Notes: generated by a model from the sequence alone, not told the origin. A DNA stretch of 64,000 bases from Fulverythrobacter ferritrahens (GCF_020539485.1 NZ_JACDXU010000001.1:186001-250000), one strand, 5' to 3'. Counted from the first letter of the stretch, positions 52,846 to 61,937 are shown. Program-made: numbers and translations.

Positions 52846-53297
52846 GCTCTTCCTCCTCTGGGCCGAGCACGCAGGCCGGCTATCTCAAGCGTGGCTGCCT
52901 CGTCGCGCTTCTCGGCTATCCGACGGGAAACCTTGCGCAGCAATGCGTGTGCCCGTTCCTCCCGCGCATGTTCCTGCCGCCACTGTTCGCGCCGCTCGGC
53001 CTCCTGCTTTTGGCAGTCGCGGGATTGGGCAGCGGTAATTTCGCTGCTGGCCGAGAGGTCTCCCAGCACGGCAAGGGCGATGCGCCATTCTGCGAAATCG
53101 AGGGCGTCGGCATCCTGCAAGGAGGCGACTTCGCTTTCCTTCGCCGCGATTTCGCGTTCCTGCTCAGCAAGTCTTGCCTGCGCCTCGCCAGTCGCAGCTT
53201 GTGCTTCGGCCAGCTCGCCCTGGCTGGCCATGGTCTTCAGGGCCTGTAGCGAGGCGACACGGCCAAGCCGATGGTGAAAATGGCAGCCGCTACGCAT
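52842..53297 (-). CDS. fliJ: Flagellar export chaperone FliJ
   Basis: A 151-residue coiled-coil protein rich in E, A, Q and R across nearly its whole length (AQAATGEAQARLAEQEREIAAKE, REQWRQEHAREERAHALLRK). It overlaps fliI by eight bases. FliJ proteins are recognised more by position and coiled coil than by motif, and both fit. It links FliI to FlhA. Confidence 0.82.
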   Translation of the reverse strand: MRSGCHFHHRLGRVASLQALKTMASQGELAEAQAATGEAQARLAEQEREIAAKESEVASLQDADALDFAEWRIALAVLGDLSASSEITAAQSRDCQKQEAERREQWRQEHAREERAHALLRKVSRRIAEKRDEAATLEIAGLRARPRGGRA

Positions 53298-54606
53298 GGC
53301 TGCCCGCCGCCAGAATCCGGGCGAGCGCTCCGGTGGTTTCCGCCAGTTCGCTATGCTCCTTCGCCTTCTGGATCAGGAAGCCGGCCAGAGCGCTTTGCAG
53401 GGAAATGGCACGGTCGATCCGCTCGCTGGCTCCGCTGCGGTAAAGGCCACTTTCAATCATCGGCCGCGCCTCCTCATGCGTGGCGATCAGGGAATGGGCT
53501 TCTCCGCACAGCGCGCTTTCCCGTTCATCGAGGAGATCGCCAGCAAGGCGGCTGACGCTGCGAGACAGGTCAATTGCGGGGAAATGGCGTTTTTCCGCTA
53601 GTTGCCGGGAAAGAACGATATGGCCGTCCAGCACGGACTTCATCAGTTCCACCACGGGATCGTCCACATCGTCTGTCTCGCTCAGAACGGTGAACACTGC
53701 CGTTATCGCGCCGCTGCGGGCCGCGCCGCAGCGTTCGACCAGACGCGGAAGGGCGGAAAACACATTGGGGGTCAGACCGCGCGCGCTGGGCGGCAGGCCC
53801 GCTGCGAGGCCCAACTCTCGTAAGGCATGGGCCACTCGCGTGATGGAATCTACCAGCAGCAACACATGCTCGCCTTCGTCACGCCAATGTTCCGCGAGGC
53901 CGACTGCCTGCTCGATCGCGCGCAGGCGCAGGCTGGCGCTCTCATCGGCAGTGGCCGCCACCAGTGTCGATCGCGCCATGTTCGGGCTTTCCCGAAGCAT
54001 GCGCCACAGCACATCCACCTCGCGGCCACGTTCTCCCACCAGGCACAGCACCACCCGGTCGCAGCGGGTCTGGCGGGCGATCTGCTCGAGAAGGCTGGTC
54101 TTGCCAACTCCGGCAGCGGCGAAGATGCCGACGCGTTGGCCCATTCCCAGCGGAAGCAGCGCATCGATGGCGCGGATTCCCGTTTCGATCCGCTCACTCT
54201 GGGCTGTCCGGTCAAAGGGGGCGAGGGGCCTGCCGGCACGCTTCTGTCGCCGCTCGGGCCAGATCGCGCCCAGGCTGTCCAGCGGGCGGGCCAGGGCATC
54301 TATCGCGCGACCGCCGAAACCCGCGCCGACGGGAATATCCTCCGCTCCCGGCGCGCGCGCTACTGTGGCGCCGAGTGTCAGCCGGGGCGGGTGACCGATT
54401 GGAACCAGCCGCAGGCGTTCCGACTCCACCGCAACCACTTCGGCCAGCATGGGCGCTGCCCCGGCGGCCTCCACCTCGCAATAATCACCCACGCTGGCGA
54501 CTGGGCCGTCCGCCTCCAGAAACTCGCCATTGATGCGCAGGAGGGCCCCTGTAGCGCGGGTGAATTCTGCGCTTTCCAGGCGACGCACGAAGGGATGGGC
54601 CTTCAT
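53290..54606 (-). CDS. fliI: Flagellar export ATPase FliI
   Basis: A 438-residue F1-ATPase-like enzyme that energises protein export. The P-loop is GIFAAAGVGKTSL (about 160-172), Walker B LLLVDSITRVAHALREL, and the family segment GLPPSARGLTPNVFSALPRLVER is clear. ATG 54606 overlaps the fliH stop (ATGA); the frame stays open well upstream but is antisense to nothing conserved and lies inside fliH. Confidence 0.96.
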   Translation of the reverse strand: MKAHPFVRRLESAEFTRATGALLRINGEFLEADGPVASVGDYCEVEAAGAAPMLAEVVAVESERLRLVPIGHPPRLTLGATVARAPGAEDIPVGAGFGGRAIDALARPLDSLGAIWPERRQKRAGRPLAPFDRTAQSERIETGIRAIDALLPLGMGQRVGIFAAAGVGKTSLLEQIARQTRCDRVVLCLVGERGREVDVLWRMLRESPNMARSTLVAATADESASLRLRAIEQAVGLAEHWRDEGEHVLLLVDSITRVAHALRELGLAAGLPPSARGLTPNVFSALPRLVERCGAARSGAITAVFTVLSETDDVDDPVVELMKSVLDGHIVLSRQLAEKRHFPAIDLSRSVSRLAGDLLDERESALCGEAHSLIATHEEARPMIESGLYRSGASERIDRAISLQSALAGFLIQKAKEHSELAETTGALARILAAGSHA

Positions 54607-55334
54607 GGTTCCGCTCCTGCTTCTGCTTGCGCGAGCTGGTCGAAATAGACGCTCAGGCGTTGCCATTGGCCGGCCAGCCCGATGTCGAGCGAGCCGAGCC
54701 GGAGGTCGACCTTGCAGTCGCCGGGCTGGAGCGTGTCGTCGGCAATTACGGCAAGCCCGGGAAAGCGCTCCCCAAGTGTCGCAAGATCGTCGGCTGAGCG
54801 GAAATCGCGGCCGGAAACCCGCACCTGCCGTACCATGTCCCTTTGCAGGGCGGAGAGGTGATATGTCAGCGTGGCACGCAGCAGATCGGCCTGAAGCTCC
54901 GCTTCCCCGAACACGCGCTTCAGGGCCGTTCGGCTCAACTGCAGTGCCAGGGTCTCGCAATCCGCCAGGATTCTCTCCCTGGTCGGCTGCAACCTTTCCA
55001 GCGATGCGGCGAGCATATCCAGCCGGCGATTTTCCTCGCCTGCCACATGATCCAGCCCATCCTGCCGGCCCCGCTCGAAAGCCGCTTCCTCGCGCTGGTC
55101 TGCTTCCGTTTCCATCTGCGCTATGCGGTGTCGCAAATCGGCGATCGCGGCTTCCAGTTCGATACACTGCCGATCCAGCGCCTCGTCCGGTTCAGGCATG
55201 TCCGGGCGGGTCAAAAAGGGCTCGGCCTGCCGAGCTGCGGGCAAGGCTGCTTCCAGCGGCCGCAGGGCCCCCTGCATATGGGCGTCGCCTGCTTTGAACA
55301 GCCCGCTCACAGCCTGTTCCTCAATTCGCGCCAT
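54603..55334 (-). CDS. fliH: Flagellar export regulator FliH
   Basis: A 243-residue protein with a central coiled coil (LEAAIADLRHRIAQMETEADQREEAAFERGRQDGLDHV) and a C-terminal FliH/YscL domain ending in DCKVDLRLGSLDIGLAGQWQRL. It holds FliI and docks it to FliN. It overlaps the preceding small gene by 28 bases, unusually long, so an internal start is possible. Confidence 0.88.
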   Translation of the reverse strand: MARIEEQAVSGLFKAGDAHMQGALRPLEAALPAARQAEPFLTRPDMPEPDEALDRQCIELEAAIADLRHRIAQMETEADQREEAAFERGRQDGLDHVAGEENRRLDMLAASLERLQPTRERILADCETLALQLSRTALKRVFGEAELQADLLRATLTYHLSALQRDMVRQVRVSGRDFRSADDLATLGERFPGLAVIADDTLQPGDCKVDLRLGSLDIGLAGQWQRLSVYFDQLAQAEAGAEP

Positions 55335-55687
55335 AAGGAACGGAGGCCTTCGCCCGGTATCCTGGGTGCGTTGATCCTGCCCTGCGAGGAGACGATCTGT
55401 TCCTGGCCCTCCAGCAGTGCGGAGCGCACCGCCGGGGTTAGCTGGGATGCAAGCCGGCCGTCATTCTCGCAGGCATCCAGCAAAGCGGCGAGCCATGGGG
55501 AGTAGGCACGGAAACGGCGGTTTCGCGCATCGGCATCCGCTTTTTCGCGCTCCGCAGCAGCCAGCAGGCGCTCGAAGGCAAGCCGCTGAGAGGCTTCCAT
55601 GCGATGCATTATGCCCTGCTGGTCACCCACCGGCAGGGCATGCCAGCGATTGAGCCACGCGGCCATGTCAGCGGCCTCACTCTCCAT
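55307..55687 (-). CDS. Small protein occupying the fliG position
   Basis: A 126-residue soluble, helical protein between fliF and fliH, exactly where fliG lies in most flagellar operons (fliF-fliG-fliH). It is far too short to be FliG (about 330 residues) and lacks its charged C-terminal motor domain. The segment WHALPVGDQQGIMHRMEASQRLAFERLLA resembles the helical repeat of the MgtE_N/FliG middle-domain superfamily, which would make it a reduced FliG-like adaptor; this is a weak inference. ATG 55687 overlaps fliF by 11 bases. Confidence 0.6.
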   Translation of the reverse strand: MESEAADMAAWLNRWHALPVGDQQGIMHRMEASQRLAFERLLAAAEREKADADARNRRFRAYSPWLAALLDACENDGRLASQLTPAVRSALLEGQEQIVSSQGRINAPRIPGEGLRSLWRELRNRL

Positions 55688-56864
55688 TGGGCGCCCCCTC
55701 GGCCATGGCGATTTTCTCGCCAAGCAGTTCGGCAAAGCTCTGCTGTTCTTCCGGCGAAAGCCGGCTGCGGCGGCGCAATGCGATGAGGAGGAGCACGATG
55801 GGTACTGCCAGCAGGGCCCATAACCACGAACCGCCCAGCCAATCGCCCGCGATCATGTGTTCCGGCGCAACGATGGGGGAAAGCGCAGGTTGCTCCGGCG
55901 GGGCGACGACGAGTTCTGCCGGGCCGGGCGTGGCCAGATCCTCCAGCGGCCCGGTCTCGAAACGCAGGACATCGCCATTGCCCGGTTCCAGTCCGGCGGT
56001 TTCGCCAATGGCGGATTGCAGCATGTCGCGATCTTCGGTGCCCAGTTCCATTTCGGTTCGCAGGGCAATGCGAAGGCTGAAATTCCGGGCGTTCGGGGTT
56101 TCGTCGCTGCTTGAGGGAACAGCCAGAACCCTGATGTCGAACGGCATGCCGGGAATGAGCTTCTCGGCCACGCCGCGAATGCGGGCGCGGTAATATTCTT
56201 CCAGCGCCGCGCGTTCGTCGAGCTCGCCATGCATTCCGGCATCATCCACAGGCAGGGGGCTCAGCAACCTGCCGCGATGGTCCAGCACGGCCACTTCCCG
56301 CGCCGGCAGGTCTGGGACAGCGGAAGAAACGAGCTGCTGAATGCCGGTAACGCGTGCGGGTTCGAGCGTGGCGTTTCCTGCGGTCTGCAAGGTGACCGCT
56401 CCTTTGGGGCCGGCCTGGTTTGCGCGGAACAGCGTGCGTTCGGGCAGGGAGAGGTGGACACGGGCAAAGGCGATCCCGTCCATCCCCATGATGGTGCGGG
56501 CCAGTTCGCCCTGCAAGGCGCGCTGGTAGTTCACCTTTTGCGCGAATTCGGTGAGGCCCATGTCGCTTTCATTGAACAGTTCGAAGCCCACCGTACCGCC
56601 GGTCGCGACACCCGATCCGGCCACCAGCACGCGCGCACGGCCGATGTCGGCTTCCGGCACCAGAAGGCGGTGGCCGCCATCTTCTAGCCGGTATTCGATG
56701 CCCTGCTTTTCCAGCACGCCGACGATTTCCGCGGCATCAGCTTCGCGTAAGTCTTCGTAGAGCATGCCATAGCCGGGGCGCAGGAAAACGAACCAGACGA
56801 TAGCCAGCACGGCGACCACGCCTGCGAAAATTCCGCCAATCAGGAGAATCTGCCTGCGTTCCAT
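55677..56864 (-). CDS. fliF: Flagellar MS-ring protein FliF (short form)
   Basis: A 395-residue protein, against about 550 in enterobacteria. It has the first membrane helix (LLIGGIFAGVVAVLAIVWFVF, about 6-28), the ring-building motifs (GYGMLYEDLREADAAEIVGVLEKQGI, NYQRALQGELARTIMGMDGIAFARVHL), a second helix (about 343-363) and a cytoplasmic tail of about 30 residues that normally binds FliG. The region that forms the beta-collar is much shortened. It lies three bases after fliE. Confidence 0.93.
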   Translation of the reverse strand: MERRQILLIGGIFAGVVAVLAIVWFVFLRPGYGMLYEDLREADAAEIVGVLEKQGIEYRLEDGGHRLLVPEADIGRARVLVAGSGVATGGTVGFELFNESDMGLTEFAQKVNYQRALQGELARTIMGMDGIAFARVHLSLPERTLFRANQAGPKGAVTLQTAGNATLEPARVTGIQQLVSSAVPDLPAREVAVLDHRGRLLSPLPVDDAGMHGELDERAALEEYYRARIRGVAEKLIPGMPFDIRVLAVPSSSDETPNARNFSLRIALRTEMELGTEDRDMLQSAIGETAGLEPGNGDVLRFETGPLEDLATPGPAELVVAPPEQPALSPIVAPEHMIAGDWLGGSWLWALLAVPIVLLLIALRRRSRLSPEEQQSFAELLGEKIAMAEGAPNGE

Positions 56865-56867
56865 GCG

Positions 56868-57188
56868 TCAGAGCTGCATGTTCATGAGTTCACGATAGGT
56901 CTCCACCAGACGGGTGCGGACCTGTGTCGCGAGTTCGATGGAAAGGCGCGCTTCCTCCAGCGCGATGGTGACCTGATGAACGGGCACGGAATCGTCGAGT
57001 GCGAATTGCCGCACCAGTTCGTCCGCATGGGCAACCTTGTCGTTGACCGCATCCAGCCCGGCAGACAGCACGGACTGGAAGCTGGCGCCGCCGGTGGTGG
57101 ATGCGGGGAGGGCAGGCAGCCCCAGCCGCATGATCTGGGGTGGGCCATCCGACAGGCCGAGCGCAGCGACAGGGTCCAGCGCGCTCAT
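56868..57188 (-). CDS. fliE: Flagellar MS-ring/rod junction protein FliE
   Basis: A 106-residue exported protein with the FliE C-terminal pattern VHQVTIALEEARLSIELATQVRTRLVETYRELMNMQL. It joins the MS ring to the rod. It overlaps flgC by four bases and precedes fliF, the usual order. Confidence 0.94.
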   Translation of the reverse strand: MSALDPVAALGLSDGPPQIMRLGLPALPASTTGGASFQSVLSAGLDAVNDKVAHADELVRQFALDDSVPVHQVTIALEEARLSIELATQVRTRLVETYRELMNMQL

Positions 57189-57607
57189 GCCTGTTTCCCG
57201 ATCTGCAATGCGCTGGAATAGATCTGCTGCGCAGCGGCGAGCGCCACCAGATTGGCTTCATAGGCGCGGGCGGTTTTCACCATCAGCGCCATTTCGCCGG
57301 CGTGGCTGACATTGGGGTAGGACACATAGCCATTGGCATCGGCCTGAGGATGGCCGGGCTCATAGACCCGGCGTATCCCGGCACCGCTTGGCTCCACGCC
57401 ATAGGCGCGCACGCCTGCGGGGGCGTGTTGTCCCTCCAGCACTGTGCCGAAGTTTCCGGCGGGGCCGGAAAGCAGTGTGAGAGGCTGAAAGCCCGTACCG
57501 TCCGCCGCGCGCGCGGAATTCATATTCGCCAGATTGAGCGCGATGATTTCCATGCGACGCCATTCGACATCCAGCCCGGTGCGGCTGATCGCAATCGCGT
57601 CCATCAC
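57185..57607 (-). CDS. flgC: Proximal rod protein FlgC
   Basis: A 140-residue rod subunit with the N-terminal rod motif EIIALNLANMNSARAADGTGFQP and the C-terminal GEMALMVKTARAYEANLVALAAAQQIYSSAL. It overlaps flgB (ATGA) and fliE. Confidence 0.95.
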   Translation of the reverse strand: MMDAIAISRTGLDVEWRRMEIIALNLANMNSARAADGTGFQPLTLLSGPAGNFGTVLEGQHAPAGVRAYGVEPSGAGIRRVYEPGHPQADANGYVSYPNVSHAGEMALMVKTARAYEANLVALAAAQQIYSSALQIGKQA

Positions 57608-57948
57608 TGGCCTCCCGTCATGGAGAGGCGGGCGAGCTGCATCTGGCGGCTTAGCACATCGACCAGCGCCGCGTAGCGCAAGGCGGTTTCGGAGGCGCTG
57701 GCGAGTTCCAGATCGAGGCGCATCCCGCCCTGACCCGCGCGGCTCATATCCTGTTCGAATTCGGGGCGGAGCTGGCGGACGGCCTCTGGCCCGGCTTTTG
57801 CTGCATCACGCAGCCGCCCTTCGAAATTGACGCGCAGCGGCGTGTAATTGGGCGAGTTCGCATTGGCGACGTTCTGCGAAATGGCCGAGGCGCGCAGGGC
57901 GAGCCCATCCAGCGCCTTCACTACGAGCAGGGCGGAAAGCTGGTCCAT
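57604..57948 (-). CDS. flgB: Proximal rod protein FlgB
   Basis: A 114-residue rod subunit with LALRASAISQNVANANSPNYTPLRVNFEGRL. ATG 57948 has AAAGGAG eight bases upstream; ATG 57954 is only three bases away from it and less likely. It lies 13 bases after flgI and overlaps flgC. Confidence 0.93.
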   Translation of the reverse strand: MDQLSALLVVKALDGLALRASAISQNVANANSPNYTPLRVNFEGRLRDAAKAGPEAVRQLRPEFEQDMSRAGQGGMRLDLELASASETALRYAALVDVLSRQMQLARLSMTGGQ

Positions 57949-57961
57949 CCCCATGTCTCCT

Positions 57962-59083
57962 TTATTGAACCACGATGTCGGCATGCAGCGCGCCTGCGGC
58001 CTTGATCGCCTGCAGGATGCTGATCATGCGCCTGGTATCGACCTTCGCCCGGGCAAGCCCTTCCACCAGTGAACCCACGGTGGTGTTGGGAAAGCTCATC
58101 ACGGCGTCATTGGCGCCCTGATCCACTGCCAGCTTCGTGTTGGTCACGATCAGGCTGGACACATCATTGGCGAAGCCTGCGATGAAGCTGGGCTGGGAGG
58201 CGTAATTTTCGGTGACGATGGTCACCTTGATGTCCCCCTGGGAGATCACCACGCTGGAAATCCGCACTCCGGACCCGGCCACCACCGTTCCGGTGCGTTC
58301 ATTGATCACGATGCGCGGAGAAAGGTCGGGCGTGACGGCGATATTCTCGATCCGGGAGAGGAAGGCGGCCAGTTCGGCCGACCCGCGATCATAGGCGATC
58401 ACCACCTCATCGGCATTGCGGACGGAGGCGATGGGGCGGCCGAAGCTGGCGTTGATCGCCTCGCTGACCCTCTGGGAAGTCGTGAAATTCGGTTCGGAAA
58501 GCAGGAAGGAAACGGTGCCCTGTGCGGAAAGCAGGCGGGCATCGACGGGGGCTTCCACGGTCGCGCCGCCGGGCAGCACCGCGCTGGTGGGATAGTTGCG
58601 TTGCTGCCGGTTGAGATTTGCTTCAAAATCATAGCCGCCCGCCGTCAGCGCGCCCTGTGCCAGCGCATAGGGGCGCTGATCGGGGCCCATCAGGGGCGTC
58701 ATCAGCAGGGTTCCCCCTGCAAGGGAGCGGGCATCGCCGATGGAGGATACGATGGCGTCAATCCGGTCTCCGGCATTGGCGGAGGCTGGTAATGTGGCGG
58801 TTACGATCACTACCGCGACATTGCGGCTGTTGATCTGTTCCTCGCTCACCGAGGTGCCAAGGCGGGAAAGGACATTGCGCAGCGCCAGCCGCGTTACTTC
58901 GTTACGGCGCGTATCACCCGAGCCGGAAAGACCGGTGACGAGGCCGTATCCGATCAGCGCATTATCGCGCCAGCCATCGAATCTGCCCAGCCCTTTCAGC
59001 GCTACTTCCTGTGCGCTCACAGGCATCGAGACGGTGAACAAAGCCGCCAGGGCAAGCGCATAGAGGGAATGACGCAAACCCAT
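57962..59083 (-). CDS. flgI: Flagellar P-ring protein FlgI
   Basis: A 373-residue periplasmic ring protein with a signal peptide ending MPVSAQ. Hallmarks include LKGLGRFDGWRDNALIGYGLVTGLSGSGD, SSIGDARSLAGGTLLMTPL and VVAGSGVRISSVVISQGDI. The start overlaps the flgH stop by one base. The length is normal. Confidence 0.96.
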   Translation of the reverse strand: MGLRHSLYALALAALFTVSMPVSAQEVALKGLGRFDGWRDNALIGYGLVTGLSGSGDTRRNEVTRLALRNVLSRLGTSVSEEQINSRNVAVVIVTATLPASANAGDRIDAIVSSIGDARSLAGGTLLMTPLMGPDQRPYALAQGALTAGGYDFEANLNRQQRNYPTSAVLPGGATVEAPVDARLLSAQGTVSFLLSEPNFTTSQRVSEAINASFGRPIASVRNADEVVIAYDRGSAELAAFLSRIENIAVTPDLSPRIVINERTGTVVAGSGVRISSVVISQGDIKVTIVTENYASQPSFIAGFANDVSSLIVTNTKLAVDQGANDAVMSFPNTTVGSLVEGLARAKVDTRRMISILQAIKAAGALHADIVVQ

Positions 59084-59661
59084 CAGCCGATCCCCAGCAG
59101 GCTGAAGAGCCGATTGAGCAATCCCGGCTTCGCGCTGCGGCTGACGAAGCCCTTTCCGTCATAATCGATCTGGGCATCGGCGATGCGGGAGGAGGGGATG
59201 AGATTATCCGCGCTGATATCCTGCGGGCGGATGCGGCCGCGCACGGCGATTGTGGTTTCCTCGCCATTGATGAGCATCTGCTGGCGACCTTCGATCACGA
59301 GATCGCCATTGGGAGCCAGTTCCATGACATTGGCCGAGATCTGCGCCACGAATTGTTCCGCGCGGACCACTTCGCCGCGCCCGGAATAAGAGCCGCCGAA
59401 CTGGAGCGAAGCGTTTTCGTCAATCCCGCCGGCCTGCAGCGAGCCTCCTGTCTGCGACTTGCGGGAGGAGTTGTTCTGCAGGCTGCTGCTGGCGCGGGTG
59501 GTTTCCAGGATCAGGATGGTCACGGCATCGCCAATGCCCATGGCCTTGCGATCGCTGGCAACGGCAGGCCAGCCGGTGCCGCGATAGAGCTGCTCGGCCT
59601 GCAAGGAGGTGGAGGGCAGCATCGCGAGAATGGCCAGCGAGAAAAGGGCAGGGCGGCTCAT
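59083..59661 (-). CDS. flgH: Flagellar L-ring protein FlgH without lipobox cysteine
   Basis: A 192-residue outer-membrane ring protein recognised by LETTRASSSLQNNSSRKSQ, LVIEGRQQMLINGEETTIAVRGRIRPQDI and IADAQIDYDGKG. The N-terminus (ILAMLPSTSLQAEQL) is a plain signal peptide with no cysteine, whereas FlgH is normally a lipoprotein. ATG 59661 overlaps the flgA stop (ATGA); I see no alternative start that would supply a lipobox. Confidence 0.92.
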   Translation of the reverse strand: MSRPALFSLAILAMLPSTSLQAEQLYRGTGWPAVASDRKAMGIGDAVTILILETTRASSSLQNNSSRKSQTGGSLQAGGIDENASLQFGGSYSGRGEVVRAEQFVAQISANVMELAPNGDLVIEGRQQMLINGEETTIAVRGRIRPQDISADNLIPSSRIADAQIDYDGKGFVSRSAKPGLLNRLFSLLGIG

Positions 59662-60101
59662 TGGGCGCCCGCGCCATCCACGAAGTGGGCGGACAGGACC
59701 TGCCCGTCGCCTGCTTTCACGAAGCCGCGCCGCCCCGCACGGATGGACCGGATTGCGCTGACTTCCCGTTCCACGATCACCGGGCCCGTGCGGACCACGA
59801 GTTGCAGGGTGCTGCCGGCTGGGGCGATGGCGCCGGGCTTCAGCACCAGTCTGCCGAGGTAAGTGCCGGCGGATAGATCTTCCACGGCCATGGGCGCATT
59901 CTCGCCTCGGTCGAAGGCGAGTGGCAGGTGCGGTTGTTCCTCCCGGCAGGCCACAGGCTCGGCCAACTCCGCAGTCAAGAAATCCCCCGCCGCAACTCCT
60001 TGCAGAAGAGCGTGGCAACTGCCGACCTGCGCCTGCGCAAGCGCGGGTCCGCTCAGGCAACAGGCCATGATCGCCATTATCGCGAATGTCCCCCGGATCA
60101 T
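59658..60101 (-). CDS. flgA: P-ring assembly chaperone FlgA (short)
   Basis: A 147-residue periplasmic protein with a signal peptide ending PALAQ and a C-terminal SAF-like FlgA domain (VEDLSAGTYLGRLVLKPGAIAPAGSTLQLVVRTGPVIVEREVSAI). It is shorter than the common 220-residue form and keeps mainly the C-terminal chaperone part. Position between flgG (3-base gap) and flgH supports the call. Confidence 0.88.
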   Translation of the reverse strand: MIRGTFAIMAIMACCLSGPALAQAQVGSCHALLQGVAAGDFLTAELAEPVACREEQPHLPLAFDRGENAPMAVEDLSAGTYLGRLVLKPGAIAPAGSTLQLVVRTGPVIVEREVSAIRSIRAGRRGFVKAGDGQVLSAHFVDGAGAQ

Positions 60102-60104
60102 GGC

Positions 60105-60896
60105 CTATCGCCTGAGCGTGTTGGTGATGGCGGCAAGCTGGTCCGCCGCCTGAAGGATCTGTGCGTCAGCCGCGAAGGCGCGTTGCACCATCAGCATCTC
60201 CACCATCTCGGCGGAAAGCTCGACCGTGGACTGCTCCACGCTGCCCTGCACGATCCGCCCGGCGCCATCCTCGCCAGGACGGGCATCGATCAGGCGCGCG
60301 CCCTCAGTGGGGCGATAGAGCCCGTCATCGAGGCGTTCGAGAGCGGATTCCAGCTCGGGACGGACCAGCGACACCTGCCCGATCTCGGTGATTTCATCAT
60401 CCGCATTGCGCACACTCACCAGGCCATCCTGCGTAATGCTGAGTTCCGTCGCGTCATCAGGCACAGCGATGCCTGCCTGCAGGGGGATTCCGGCGGAAGT
60501 GGCCAGCAGGCCGTCCTCGTTCACCCGCAGCCGTCCGCCGCGCCAGAACAGGGTTTCCCCGCCCAGCCCGGCCAGTTCCACAAAGCCGCGCCCGTCAATC
60601 GCGAGGTCCAGGGCATTGCCGCTGGGCTTGAGCGTCCCTTGCGCAAAGATCATTGTCTGCGGCACCATCCGCACCCCGGCAGAGCCCGATAGCGCGGCAG
60701 CGGCATCTGTGCCCATTCCCGCGCCCACACCTTGGCCTTCCGTCCCATCTGCACTGCGGGCCAGCACTTCTGCGAAGTGCGCCTCGGTGCGCTTGAAAGC
60801 GGGCGTGTTGACGTTGGCGATGTTGTTGGCGTGAACTTCCAGCGCGCGCTGCTGTGCCCTGAGCGCGACGGCGCCCACTTCGAATGCCCCGTTCAT
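60105..60896 (-). CDS. flgG: Distal rod protein FlgG
   Basis: A 263-residue rod subunit: N-terminal LRAQQRALEVHANNIANVNTPAFKRTEAHFAEV, central GNALDLAIDGRGFVEL, and C-terminal VQGSVEQSTVELSAEMVEMLMVQRAFAADAQIL. It overlaps flgF by four bases. Between FlgF and FlgG, this one fits FlgG by its length and the NVNTPAFKR form. Confidence 0.93.
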   Translation of the reverse strand: MNGAFEVGAVALRAQQRALEVHANNIANVNTPAFKRTEAHFAEVLARSADGTEGQGVGAGMGTDAAAALSGSAGVRMVPQTMIFAQGTLKPSGNALDLAIDGRGFVELAGLGGETLFWRGGRLRVNEDGLLATSAGIPLQAGIAVPDDATELSITQDGLVSVRNADDEITEIGQVSLVRPELESALERLDDGLYRPTEGARLIDARPGEDGAGRIVQGSVEQSTVELSAEMVEMLMVQRAFAADAQILQAADQLAAITNTLRR

Positions 60897-61603
60897 CGCC
60901 CGCTCCTGCTGAAAGTGGTGATCGCCTGGCCGATCAATTCATCATAGAACTGCATCACCCGCCCGCCGCTTTCGGCCTGGCGCAGGCTGGCCATCATCGC
61001 GACCATCTCGTCGCTCATCGTCACATTGGATTTTTCCAGGAAGCCCTGGCGGATCTGGGATGTTTCCGCTTCGCTCATGGCCGGTTCCGCCGCCGCGAAG
61101 GTGGCCCCGCCCAAGGCGGTAAGAGCAGCCGGATCGCCTGCCTCATAGATCCCGATGCGTGCGGTGGGCAGGCCGTCTTCCAGCACGGTGCCATCCGCCA
61201 GCACGCCGAACGAGGTGCCGGCCAGCGCCAGATCGCCGCCGCCAGCTTGTTGCAATAGGCGGCCCGAAGGATCGGCCAGCAGCCCATCCTCATTCAGCGC
61301 GAAGGAGCCGCCGCGTGCATAGACATAGGCTTCCCCCTCCCGCAGGCGGAGGAGGCCGGGTCCGTTGATCGCAAGGTCGAAGAGGCTGCCGGTTTCGGCA
61401 AGGCGGCCCTGTGTGAAATCGACATAGGTCTTCTGCGTGGGCAGCAGGCTGTCTGCATTGCCCACGTTGCCCAGCACTTCGGCAAAATTCACCTGCCGCT
61501 TGAAGCCGCTGGTGGAGGCATTGGCGACATTCTGCGCCGAGGCTTCCAGCTTGCGCTCCGCCGAAGCCAATATTGCCGAAGCGGAGTCCACGAGACCCGG
61601 CAT
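60893..61603 (-). CDS. flgF: Rod protein FlgF
   Basis: A 236-residue rod subunit with AERKLEASAQNVANASTSGFKRQ, SLFDLAINGPGLLRL and a C-terminal FLEKSNVTMSDEMVAMMASLRQAESGGRVMQ. ATG 61603 follows AGGGGGA. It is the first gene of the roughly 15-kb minus-strand flagellar operon that ends at 46532. Confidence 0.92.
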   Translation of the reverse strand: MPGLVDSASAILASAERKLEASAQNVANASTSGFKRQVNFAEVLGNVGNADSLLPTQKTYVDFTQGRLAETGSLFDLAINGPGLLRLREGEAYVYARGGSFALNEDGLLADPSGRLLQQAGGGDLALAGTSFGVLADGTVLEDGLPTARIGIYEAGDPAALTALGGATFAAAEPAMSEAETSQIRQGFLEKSNVTMSDEMVAMMASLRQAESGGRVMQFYDELIGQAITTFSRSGR

Positions 61604-61937
61604 GTTTCCCCCTGAAGGACAATTCCGTCGAGGGACTGAAAGCCGATCGGCCCGCCCTATGGGAATGCGCGACAGCTCCACTCCGGAGGTTTAGCGGCAG
61701 GGTGCCTCGTCCATCCCGGCCGGATCAGGGGCGATATTCCGTGCCTGGCCCTCGGAACGCCATTCATCCGGAATGGACGCGCCCCCAACAGGGCGGGGCC
61801 CAATCGGTAGGCTGACCGCGTCGCCGGTGCAGGCCTGTCACAGTCTGCCCGATCCTGCGCGCGCGAATCCCTTGTGCATTGACCGGCGCGCGAAACATGG
61901 CATCCCCATCGCCGGCTGGGACAGGGTAGCAATCGGC
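61604..61937. promoter_or_regulatory. Divergent upstream region of flgF and the NarL-type kinase
   Basis: This 334-base gap must hold the promoter of the whole minus-strand flagellar operon. I looked for sigma28 (TAAA-N15-GCCGATAA) and sigma54 (TGGCAC-N5-TTGC) sites and found only weak matches, such as AGGCACGGAATATCGC on the minus strand with the -12 GC misplaced. No gene is evident in the gap. Confidence 0.35.

Noticed and set aside
61604-61760. Sigma54 or sigma28 promoter before flgF
   Set aside because: Best matches break the fixed spacing or the -12 GC, so I do not call one.
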